Below, one piece after another: positions 15,708 through 22,830 of a stretch of DNA of 50,684 nucleotides. The notes beneath the pieces were generated by a model. That model did no database searches, was not told the origin of the DNA, and saw only the letters and a program-made list of their open reading frames with translations. Position 1 is the stretch's first letter. Each line of letters starts with the position of its first letter. The stretch spans positions 1 through 50,684 of the forward strand of contig CANQXH010000005.1 of NCBI GenBank assembly GCA_947627745.1, read 5' to 3'. Position numbers and translations under genes: made by a program. This DNA is from an uncultured Oscillospiraceae bacterium (GTDB taxonomy: Bacteria > Bacillota > Clostridia > Oscillospirales > Oscillospiraceae).

Positions 15708-16385
15708 TCAGAAAATGTGGGTCTTGATATACGCCGCCACGGCGTGGCCCAGCCGGATGTGGGACTCCGGGGTGAAGTGGACCCCGTCGGCCACGCTGGG
15801 CTGGGCATACTGGGAAGCGTCCAGGAAATCGCAGCCCAGCTCCCGGGCAATTTCCCCGTAGACCTCCGGGAAGGCCAGGCTCAGGCGCCTGCCCACGTCC
15901 CCGTTGAATTTGGGGTACACCAGCACCCGCCCCTCCGGGCTGGAGGGCTGGATGTAGGTGGGGGCGATGAGCAGGATTCTGGGAGCAACCTGGCCCCGGC
16001 CGCAGTTGGGATTCTCCCGGATCAGGGCCACCAGGCGGCGGATGCCGTCCCCCAGCTTTTCCAGGGGCGGCTGATGGACCTTCTGCAAATCGTTGGTCCC
16101 CAGCATCATGATCACCAGGTCCAGGGGTCGATGGGTGAACAGGCAGGGCACCAGGTAGGGCTCCCCGCATTTCCAGGGGGCGGCGGGAGGCGGATAGATG
16201 GTGGTCCGGCCTCCCAGGCCCTCCTCAATGATCTTGTAGTCCGGGCCCAAGTCCTTTTGCAGGACCATGGGCCAGCGGATAGACTCGTCGTACCGCTCCG
16301 AGGGCACGGTGGATTCGGCCCAGCGGGGGATGCAGCCCCAGGTATTGGAGTCGCCGAAGCAGAGAATGTTTTTTCTCGTATCCAT
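15708..16385 (-). CDS. SGNH/GDSL-family hydrolase
   Basis: A 225-residue cytoplasmic protein (no signal peptide) with all SGNH blocks: block I FGDSNTWG with the nucleophilic Ser, block III MLGTNDLQ with Asn, and block V DGVHFTPESH with the Asp-His pair. Family members remove acyl, often acetyl, groups from sugars or arylesters. Its place between the permease genes and the kinase suggests deacetylation of an imported acylated sugar, which is inference. The start is one base beyond the permease stop, so translation is coupled. Confidence 0.88.
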   Translation of the reverse strand: MDTRKNILCFGDSNTWGCIPRWAESTVPSERYDESIRWPMVLQKDLGPDYKIIEEGLGGRTTIYPPPAAPWKCGEPYLVPCLFTHRPLDLVIMMLGTNDLQKVHQPPLEKLGDGIRRLVALIRENPNCGRGQVAPRILLIAPTYIQPSSPEGRVLVYPKFNGDVGRRLSLAFPEVYGEIARELGCDFLDASQYAQPSVADGVHFTPESHIRLGHAVAAYIKTHIF

Positions 16386-16386
16386 T

Positions 16387-17220
16387 TTAACCCTTTAAGC
16401 CGGAAGTGGCAATCCCTTCCACAAAATATTTCTGGCAGACGATGAACAAGATGATCACCGGCACAATGGCGCTGGTGGCGCAGGCCATGGTCAGGTCGTA
16501 CCGGGACAGCTGATCCAGCAGATACCACCGGATGGCCTGGGCCACGGTGTACTTGGTTTTCTCCGTCAGGAAGATCATGGGGGAGAGGTACTCGTTCCAG
16601 CTGGCGATGAAGCTCAGCACGATCAGCGACACCATGGCCGGCTTTGTCAGGGGGAGCATGATGGTGTGGAAGATCCGCAGATATCCGGCCCCGTCAATCT
16701 TCGCCGCGTCCATCAGATCATCCGGCAGGCCCATAAAGAACTGGCGGAGCATGAAAATGGCGGTGGCGCCGAACCAGGAGGGCAGGATGATGGAGAAGAG
16801 CTTGTTGTACAGCCCCATTTCCTTGAACATCATGAACCGGGGAATGATGGTGACCTGGGTGGGGATCATCATGGAGGAGAGGAAGAGCATGAAGATGAAA
16901 TTCTTCCCCTTGAAATTGATCTTGGCGAAGGCAAAGGCGGCGTAGGCCGCGATGACCAGCTGGCCGACGGTGGCGAAGACCACGATGAAGAAGGAGTTGA
17001 GATACGCCTGGACCAGGCTCATATCCTTACTGGTCCAGACCTCCACATAGTTGGACCAGCGGAACTCCGAGGGAAGCCAGTGGAATTCGGTGGCGAAGAC
17101 CTCGTTGGCGTTCTTCAGGGAGGACAGCACCATCCACACCAGAGGGATCATGAACAGCACGCCCAGCAGCGCGATGATCAGGGTGACCAGCAGCGCCTTG
17201 GCGATTTTTTGCTTTTTCAT
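16387..17220 (-). CDS. Carbohydrate ABC transporter permease, MalG type
   Basis: A 277-residue inner-membrane permease with six predicted helices, starting MKKQKIAKALLVTLIIALLGVLFMIPLVWMVLSSLK as in the CUT1 family. The cytoplasmic EAA loop reads DAAKIDGAGYLRIFHTIMLPLTKP and contacts a nucleotide-binding subunit. No ATPase gene lies in the cluster, so a shared MsmK/UgpC-type ATPase encoded elsewhere is expected, as is common in Firmicutes. It follows its partner permease by 16 bases with AGGAGG in the gap. Confidence 0.92.
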   Translation of the reverse strand: MKKQKIAKALLVTLIIALLGVLFMIPLVWMVLSSLKNANEVFATEFHWLPSEFRWSNYVEVWTSKDMSLVQAYLNSFFIVVFATVGQLVIAAYAAFAFAKINFKGKNFIFMLFLSSMMIPTQVTIIPRFMMFKEMGLYNKLFSIILPSWFGATAIFMLRQFFMGLPDDLMDAAKIDGAGYLRIFHTIMLPLTKPAMVSLIVLSFIASWNEYLSPMIFLTEKTKYTVAQAIRWYLLDQLSRYDLTMACATSAIVPVIILFIVCQKYFVEGIATSGLKG

Positions 17221-17236
17221 AGCCTATCCTCCTTTT

Positions 17237-18172
17237 TTAGTAGTGGACCCATTTCTTCTGTCCCCAGAAGTTGATGAGGGTGATGATGAGGATCACGGCG
17301 AAAAGCACCACCGCCTCGGCGGAGGCGTAGCCGAAATTGTACTTGGTAAAGGCTTCATCGTAGATCTGCACCACCATGGAGGTGTTGTCCAGGGCTTTGG
17401 AGCCCAGGGTCATGACGTCGATGGCGGAAAAGACCTTGAAGGCGCTGATCAGCCGGACGATCACCAGATAGAAGGTGGTGGGGGAGATCAAGGGGAACGT
17501 GATGTGGACAAACTGCCGGAACCCGGTGGCGCCGTCCAGCTCGGAGGCCTCCAGGAGACTCTTGGGGATGTTTTGCAGGGCCGCCATGTAGATGATCAGC
17601 TCATAGCCGATGGCGGTCCAGATCAAAAGCAGGACAATGGGGACCTTGTTAAGCTGGGGATTGGTGAACCACTTGACCGGGGAGGTGACGATGTGCAGAC
17701 TCATCAGGATATTGTTGATGATTCCGTCCTCCCGGAACATGAATTTGAACACGGCGGACAGGGCCACGGCGCTGGAAATATAGGGGATGAAGAAGAACAG
17801 CCGCAGCAGCTTCTTGCCGTAGACCTTGCCGTTGAGCAGGTAGGCCAGGACCAGCGCGATCAGAATGGAGGTGGGCACGGTGGCCAGGGCGTAGGTGAAG
17901 GTGTTAAAGAAGGCCTTACCGAATCGCCGGTCTCGCAGCAGCTCCCGGAAATTCTCCAGGCCCACGAATTTTAAGTTTTGGATACCGGAGAGGAAATTCC
18001 ACTCCGTCAGGGACAGGAACAGGGAAAAGAAGAAGGGAAAGGCAATAAACATCAGAAATGCCAGCAACGCCGGTGTGACGAATACATAGCCGATGATGTT
18101 TTCGTTCCGCTGCTGCTGATGCCGGAGCCGCCGGGCGCCGGAGGCGTCGGTTTTGGAAAGGATCTTTGACAT
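17237..18172 (-). CDS. Carbohydrate ABC transporter permease, MalF/UgpA type
   Basis: A 311-residue permease with six helices; the EAA-type loop EASELDGATGFRQFVHITFPLISP is conserved. It forms a heterodimer with the product of the next gene to import a sugar delivered by the upstream binding protein. A 95-base gap with a strong hairpin separates it from that binding-protein gene. The ribosome site is GAGGTAGCGAT before the ATG. Confidence 0.92.
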   Translation of the reverse strand: MSKILSKTDASGARRLRHQQQRNENIIGYVFVTPALLAFLMFIAFPFFFSLFLSLTEWNFLSGIQNLKFVGLENFRELLRDRRFGKAFFNTFTYALATVPTSILIALVLAYLLNGKVYGKKLLRLFFFIPYISSAVALSAVFKFMFREDGIINNILMSLHIVTSPVKWFTNPQLNKVPIVLLLIWTAIGYELIIYMAALQNIPKSLLEASELDGATGFRQFVHITFPLISPTTFYLVIVRLISAFKVFSAIDVMTLGSKALDNTSMVVQIYDEAFTKYNFGYASAEAVVLFAVILIITLINFWGQKKWVHY

Positions 18173-18206
18173 ATCGCTACCTCTTTTCTGGGAAGTGGCT
18201 TACTGC

Positions 18207-18238
18207 GGACCGGGACCCGCCTGGGCGGGCCCCGGTCC
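18207..18238 (-). terminator. Intercistronic hairpin between binding protein and permeases
   Basis: GGACCGGGACCCGCC and GGCGGGCCCCGGTCC form a 15-bp inverted repeat with almost no loop. No U-tract follows. Such structures after binding-protein genes often stabilise the upstream message or partly attenuate, giving more binding protein than permease. Confidence 0.5.
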
Positions 18239-18267
18239 ACTGGAATTTAGCATATGGAAAGACGATG

Positions 18268-19728
18268 TTAGCCGGCTTCCCGGGCAATATAATCGTTGGC
18301 GATCTCGGCGGCTTCCTCCATGGCCTCCTGGGCGGACATCTCGCCGTTCAGGGCGTACATCGCGTACTCGGTCAGGGTGCTCACCACATCGTCGTAAGCG
18401 GTCAAAACCGTGTCCACATGGGTGGGCAAGTCGGTGCGGCCTACCACCCGCTTAAAGCTCTCCACATCGATGAGCTTGGCGGCCTCTTCCTCGGAGCCGA
18501 AGATCAGGCTGACCAGGTCGTCGTTCTCGGTGCCCTTCCACACGGCGGCGTGGCCGGCGATGGCCAGGTACTTGGAGCCGTAGGTGGCGTACCACTTGGT
18601 GAAGGCCCAGGCGGCGTCCACATCCTGACAGCCGGTGGCGATGCCTACATGGCTGAACACATAGGTGCCGGCGCAGTAGTTGGTCTGGCCCTTCTCCTCG
18701 GTGGGATAGGGCGCGAAGCCGGTGATGAAGTCCACGGGGTAGTTCTCGGTGTCCCGGATGCTGCGGTAGATGATCTGGCTGTTGGCGGAAGCGGTCTTGC
18801 CCTGGGTGAAGGGCTGGATGGTGTTCAGGTTATCGGACCGGTAGGTGGCCTTGGGGAACCAGATCTTGTCTTCCAGCTCGGCCTTCAGCTCCCGCTCCAG
18901 GGACTTGATGACCAGCTCGGAGTCGAAGGAGGAGGCGGTGCCGTCCTGATTGTAGTAGTTGTCCTTGCCGTAGACCTGATACACAGGATAGGTGAAGTAC
19001 TGCACGGAGTGGGCGTCGGAGCCGCCGTAGACCAGCACGTTGCCGTTCTCGTCCACCTTGGTCATGGCCTTGCAGGCCTCCAGGTACTCATCCCAGGTCC
19101 ATTCGGTGGGCAGCGGGCCCAGGCCTGCCTCGTTCCAAGCGGTCATGTTGATGTTGATGTAGTCGCACTGGCCACCGTTGGGCAGGGTGTAGACCTTGCC
19201 GTCGTACTTATACACGTCGGTGCCCCAGTTGGTGATCAGGTCGATGTGTTCCTCGGCCAGCTTGTCGGTCAGATCCATGTACAGGTTGTTCTCCCAGCGC
19301 TTGTAGGTCTGGTTCAGGCCGAAGGAGGCCAGAACGTCCACCTGGCCGCCGGCGATGATGGCGGCGTTGACGGAGAGGTTGCCGTCGGAGTTGTTGTTGT
19401 AGGTGTTGAGGTTGACGGTGATGTTGGGATAGACGGTGTTGAACTCGGCGATCATGTCGTCCATACCCTGGTTGCCCTTAAAGGGGACCCAGAAGTTGAC
19501 GGTGCCGCTGATGGAGGTGTCCTCCTCCAGGATCCAGTCCCGCAGGGGATCCGCGTCCGCGGGGGGCTCGGCGCCCTGGGTGCTGCCCTGGGTATCCTTG
19601 GGGGGATCGGAGGTCTTGGGGGGGTTTGTCTTTGGGGGATCGGTCTGAGTGGGTTCTGTGGGGCCGCAGGCGGCAAGCATACCAATGACCATGACGGCCG
19701 CAAGGATCATCGCGCAAAATTTCTTCAT
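18268..19728 (-). CDS. Extracellular sugar-binding lipoprotein of the ABC transporter (family 1)
   Basis: A 486-residue protein with a lipoprotein signal: MKKFCAMILAAVMVIGMLAAC, lipobox LAAC with the lipidated Cys at 21, then a low-complexity Pro/Thr/Asp linker. The rest follows SBP_bac_1: ISGTVNFWVPFKGNQGMDDMIAEFN near the start, GTYVFSHVGIATGC and a DAAWAFTKWYATYGSKYLA segment later. It captures a mono- or oligosaccharide outside the membrane. The start follows AGGAGGAGAAACA. A LacI-type operator (19815-19830) lies 87 bases upstream, so this gene probably heads a regulated transcript down to the dehydrogenase. Confidence 0.92.
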   Translation of the reverse strand: MKKFCAMILAAVMVIGMLAACGPTEPTQTDPPKTNPPKTSDPPKDTQGSTQGAEPPADADPLRDWILEEDTSISGTVNFWVPFKGNQGMDDMIAEFNTVYPNITVNLNTYNNNSDGNLSVNAAIIAGGQVDVLASFGLNQTYKRWENNLYMDLTDKLAEEHIDLITNWGTDVYKYDGKVYTLPNGGQCDYININMTAWNEAGLGPLPTEWTWDEYLEACKAMTKVDENGNVLVYGGSDAHSVQYFTYPVYQVYGKDNYYNQDGTASSFDSELVIKSLERELKAELEDKIWFPKATYRSDNLNTIQPFTQGKTASANSQIIYRSIRDTENYPVDFITGFAPYPTEEKGQTNYCAGTYVFSHVGIATGCQDVDAAWAFTKWYATYGSKYLAIAGHAAVWKGTENDDLVSLIFGSEEEAAKLIDVESFKRVVGRTDLPTHVDTVLTAYDDVVSTLTEYAMYALNGEMSAQEAMEEAAEIANDYIAREAG

Positions 19729-19814
19729 TGTTTCTCCTCCTAAATTAATTTTATTTCAGCGGGAAAATACCCGTTGAATACGTTGTTTTCCGTACTAAAA
19801 GAGTTCAAAAATCT

Positions 19815-19830
19815 ACTGGACCGCTCCAAA
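19815..19830. promoter_or_regulatory. LacI-type operator upstream of the sugar-binding protein gene
   Basis: Core TGGACCGCTCCA is a dyad around a central CG with one mismatched pair. It belongs to the same GACCG-centred motif as the sites at 22355-22779. Located in the 142-base gap between the oxidoreductase stop and the binding-protein start. Confidence 0.6.
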
Positions 19831-19870
19831 AAACGCTTGTCCTCCCGCCCGTTTTGGGCGGCGCAGGGGG

Positions 19871-21247
19871 TCATAAGTAGGCCCCGTTCTCTTTCAGCAC
19901 CTTTCGCAGCTCCTGGGCGTCGATCTGCCGGGGCGTCTTGCCGCCGCGGACCGCCAGTGCCGCCGCCGTGCCCGCCGCCTGGCCCATGGCCATGCAGGGG
20001 GGCATCACCCGGATGGCCCCCGCCGCCTCGGAGCAGGCGGACACCGGCCTTCCGGCCACCAGCAGCCCCTCTACCTTCACCGGCAGCAGGCAGCGGTAGG
20101 GGACGCCGTAGTAGCTGCCGTCCTCAATGGGCAAATACTCGTTGCTCTCCGGGCCAAAGCGGCCGTGGACGTCCACGGAGTTGGCGCACAGCAGGATGCT
20201 GTCCTCGGGAACCTGGGCGTGGAGGATGTCCTCCAGGGTCAGGCAGTATTCGCCCTGAATATGGCGGCTCTCCCGAATGCCCAGGTAGCTGGCGGTGGAC
20301 ACCAGCCGGGCGTCGGCGCAGCCGGGGACATATTTTTTCAGGAAGCGAAAGACCTGGTCCGCCTGGGCCCGGCCGGTGATCTCCCCCCGGGTGAGGCTCT
20401 CCACGTCGGTGCTGTCCACCCCCATGATCCGGGAGGTGTTGACGCACCACTCGTCCTTTTTGGGCATTTGGTACAGGCCCACGCTGACCCGCTCCAGATT
20501 CCAGTCTCCGGCGGCTCTCGCCTTGCTGACCCACCAGTGGAGGGAGCGGTAGTTTACCCCGTTTTTCCGGTGGAAGGTGGAGATATTGGCTTGGATATCC
20601 GCCTCCAGCGCCTGGGAATCCACGTTGCTGATGTGGAAGAACATGGTGGCCGGCTGCATGATCCCCAGCTCCTGGTTGCCCAGCTCGCAGGGAACGCCGC
20701 TGCGGTAGGCCACGTCCGCGTCGCCGGTGCAGTCGATGACGACCCGTGCGCCGATCCGTTCGATCCCGCTTTTGGAGCAGACCACCACACCGGTAATGAC
20801 GTTTTCCTCCAGGAGCGGTTCCAGGAACGTGGTGTGGTACATCACCCGGACGCCGGTCTCCTGAAGCATTTCATCTGATAGCAGCTTGAGCCCTTCCGGC
20901 TCGAAGGGGGTCACATGGTCGTGACCCACGGTGATCCAGGAGGTGTAGCTGGTGCCGGACCGGACCTGGGAGGGATGGATGGCCGCGCCCCGCTCCACCA
21001 GTCGGTCCACGATCTCCGCGAACAGGCCCCGGATGATCATGGTCTTGCCTTCCCGGTCGTAGCAGGTCATGAACGGCCCCACCAGTCCTTGGGTGGCCAT
21101 GCCGCCGCAGCAGTTGCTTTGCTCCACCACCAGTACGTCCGCTCCCATTCGGGCTGCCGCCACCGCGGCGCACAGTCCGCTGGGTCCGCCGCCGACGACA
21201 ACCACATCGGCACGGCGGATCCGGGCAGAATCCTCGGTTTTCCTCAT
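19871..21247 (-). CDS. FAD-dependent oxidoreductase (FAD_oxidored family)
   Basis: A 458-residue flavoprotein with an N-terminal dinucleotide fold ADVVVVGGGPSGLCAAVAAARMGADVLVVEQ, the GGMATQGLVGP motif typical of this family, a VVIDCTGDADVA second FAD contact, a SRHIQGEY block, and the C-terminal GAIRVMPPCMAMGQAAGTAAALA. Homologues are frequent in polysaccharide- and sugar-acid loci of gut and soil bacteria but have no settled substrate. The ATG at 21247 was chosen because GGAG lies 10 bases upstream; in-frame ATGs at 21265 and 21256 are also possible. It follows lacI by 43 bases, so both may share a transcript. A GC hairpin (CCGCCC/GGGCGG) right after the stop may end it. Confidence 0.85.
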   Translation of the reverse strand: MRKTEDSARIRRADVVVVGGGPSGLCAAVAAARMGADVLVVEQSNCCGGMATQGLVGPFMTCYDREGKTMIIRGLFAEIVDRLVERGAAIHPSQVRSGTSYTSWITVGHDHVTPFEPEGLKLLSDEMLQETGVRVMYHTTFLEPLLEENVITGVVVCSKSGIERIGARVVIDCTGDADVAYRSGVPCELGNQELGIMQPATMFFHISNVDSQALEADIQANISTFHRKNGVNYRSLHWWVSKARAAGDWNLERVSVGLYQMPKKDEWCVNTSRIMGVDSTDVESLTRGEITGRAQADQVFRFLKKYVPGCADARLVSTASYLGIRESRHIQGEYCLTLEDILHAQVPEDSILLCANSVDVHGRFGPESNEYLPIEDGSYYGVPYRCLLPVKVEGLLVAGRPVSACSEAAGAIRVMPPCMAMGQAAGTAAALAVRGGKTPRQIDAQELRKVLKENGAYL

Positions 21248-21290
21248 GTTTTCCATTCTCCTCATATTTCTGGGCGCCGCCGCGCCGGGA

Positions 21291-22325
21291 TCACCGAACC
21301 AGAACGCTGTCCCGGAAGGTCATATAGGGGGGGACGACGATTTTTTGGTAGGGCCGGTCCGGATCCTTCATCCGCTCCAGCAGCAATTTGGCCGCCAGCT
21401 GGCCCAGCTTTTCCTTTTGAATATTGATGGCGGTCAGCGCCGGTACGGCATAGCCGCAGAGTACCGAGTCCTCATAGGGAATGATGGACACGTCCTCCGG
21501 CACCCGGATGCCCAGCTCGTGGAGCCGCCGCATGGCGCCCAGGGCCAGGGGGGCGTTGGCGGCCACAATGGCGTCGGGCCTGGCGCCGGTGTCCAGGAAG
21601 GCCTTCATGGTCTTGTAGGCGCTGGCACCCTGGTTGTGCTCACAGCTTAAGAACCACTCCGGGTTGTACTCCACTCCCAGCTCCTTGACCAGCTGTTCGA
21701 CGCCGTGCTTCCGAACGTAGTAGGAGCGGAACCGGGTGGGGCAGTTGAGGAAGCAGATGCGCTTGTGCCCCGTCTCCACCAGGTAGCGGATGGCCAGGGC
21801 GCTGCCCTCGCCGGGATCGGCCAGGACGGAGTCGGCGTCCTGCTCGTAGCTGTTGACGCCCACCAGCACAAAGGGGATGCCCGTCTTTTTCATATTGGCC
21901 ACCAGCTCCGGCGCGTAGGGGGAGCCCACGATAAAGGCCCCGTCCACCCGCCGGTTCCCGATAATCTTGGGCAGCCGGTCCGGCTCCGCCACGGAGCAGA
22001 AGGCCTCGGTGATGATGCCGTAGTCCGTGTCCGCCAGGCCGGACATGATGCCGTTGCTGATGTTGTAGGCGCACAGGCCGGAGTGATTGTCGAAATTGTA
22101 GCTGTTGGAAGGCTGGGACTCGTTCATAATAATGACGCCCAAGCTATTCATTGTCTTATTGCTCAGGCCCCGGGCGTTGTTATTGGGGACGTAATTCATC
22201 TCCTTGATCACCGCCAGGACCAGTTCCCGGGTCTCTTCCTTGACCAGCGGGCTTTTATTGAGCACCAGGGAAACGGTGCTGCGGGAAACCCCAGCACGCT
22301 CCGCCACATCCCGAATTGTTACCAT
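21291..22325 (-). CDS. LacI-family transcriptional regulator
   Basis: A 344-residue regulator with the LacI head: MVTIRDVAERAGVSRSTVSLVLNKS (helix-turn-helix, residues 1-25), a hinge helix near NNNARGLSNKTMNSLGVII, and a periplasmic-binding-protein-like effector domain ending RDSVLVR. GGAGAGGGG precedes the ATG. It likely represses the adjoining sugar genes until the inducer sugar binds. Repeated imperfect palindromes with a GACCG core around its own promoter, near the divergent phosphoesterase gene and before the binding-protein gene are the obvious candidate operators. Confidence 0.93.
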   Translation of the reverse strand: MVTIRDVAERAGVSRSTVSLVLNKSPLVKEETRELVLAVIKEMNYVPNNNARGLSNKTMNSLGVIIMNESQPSNSYNFDNHSGLCAYNISNGIMSGLADTDYGIITEAFCSVAEPDRLPKIIGNRRVDGAFIVGSPYAPELVANMKKTGIPFVLVGVNSYEQDADSVLADPGEGSALAIRYLVETGHKRICFLNCPTRFRSYYVRKHGVEQLVKELGVEYNPEWFLSCEHNQGASAYKTMKAFLDTGARPDAIVAANAPLALGAMRRLHELGIRVPEDVSIIPYEDSVLCGYAVPALTAINIQKEKLGQLAAKLLLERMKDPDRPYQKIVVPPYMTFRDSVLVR

Positions 22326-22354
22326 TTTTATACCCCTCTCCGCTTTCCGTGAAT

Positions 22355-22370
22355 TTTAGACCGATTTAAT
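22355..22370. promoter_or_regulatory. LacI-type operator O1
   Basis: TTTAGACCGATTTAAT, an imperfect dyad around CG, 30 bases upstream of the lacI start; placed for autoregulation. Confidence 0.55.
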
Positions 22371-22386
22371 TTTGCGTTCTGCCGTC

Positions 22387-22408
22387 GCTCTCGCGTGCTT
22401 GCGAGAGC
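22387..22408. other. Short perfect inverted repeat in the lacI upstream region
   Basis: GCTCTCGC and GCGAGAGC flank GTGCTT. No U-tract follows on either strand; role unknown. Confidence 0.4.
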
Positions 22409-22486
22409 CTGCGCCCAAAAGGCGGGCAGTGGGAAATGCTGCCGAAAGGAGGGAAGAGGGTACGGTCCTTGCAAGCACGTGCTGGA

Positions 22487-22502
22487 ATTAGACCGCTTTT
22501 GT
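22487..22502. promoter_or_regulatory. LacI-type half-operator O2
   Basis: ATTAGACCGCTTTTGT keeps the left half TTAGACCG; the right half is degenerate. It lies 30 bases from the best site O3, a spacing close to three helical turns. Confidence 0.4.
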
Positions 22503-22516
22503 GCTTTTCATTATAC

Positions 22517-22532
22517 TTTAGACCGCTCTAAA
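22517..22532. promoter_or_regulatory. LacI-type operator O3 (best match)
   Basis: TTTAGACCGCTCTAAA is a 16-bp palindrome with only one non-complementary pair (C7/C10), centred on CG, the classic LacI-family layout. It overlaps a possible plus-strand -10 TATACT (22512-22517). Confidence 0.75.
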
Positions 22533-22651
22533 TTACAAGATGGCAGTTTTTCCGAATCGTTTCCGGAAACTTTGTGGAGAATCACAACGTTTTTTAAATA
22601 ATTCTCCGTTATGCAAAAATTCACGCCGATCATTTCATGTAATTCGCACAA

Positions 22652-22680
22652 TTGACAATCGAATCGGTCCAAATTATAAT
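22652..22680 (+). promoter_or_regulatory. SigA-type promoter of the LamG-phosphoesterase gene with operator O4 in the spacer
   Basis: TTGACA (22652-22657) and TATAAT (22675-22680), both perfect, 17-bp spacer. The spacer contains CGGTCCAAA (22665-22673), the right half of the LacI-type site, where a bound repressor would exclude polymerase. The leader to the ATG at 22831 is about 145 bases. Confidence 0.8.
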
Positions 22681-22763
22681 AAATTTGTAAATAATGCCAC
22701 ATTCCTATGGAAATGCCCCAGTCCGAAGGAATAACCCGTGGAAGAACCGTTGCCTGTCTTGTT

Positions 22764-22779
22764 TTTAGACCGGTTTCAT
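22764..22779. promoter_or_regulatory. LacI-type operator O5
   Basis: TTTAGACCGGTTTCAT in the leader of the LamG-phosphoesterase gene, about 75 bases past the expected transcription start; its presence argues against a coding start at 22738. Confidence 0.5.
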
Positions 22780-22830
22780 TTTTTCCACGGCGTTTTCTAC
22801 TATTCAAGAAAAGCGGTGGAGACGCAGCGT

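Noticed and set aside
18166-19743. A 525-codon open frame antisense to the sugar-binding protein gene
   Set aside because: Glycine- and valine-rich translation without recognisable domains; a by-product of high GC content opposite a strongly supported lipoprotein gene. Similar long antisense frames at 6394-8226, 15240-16445 and 47648-49705 were discarded for the same reason.
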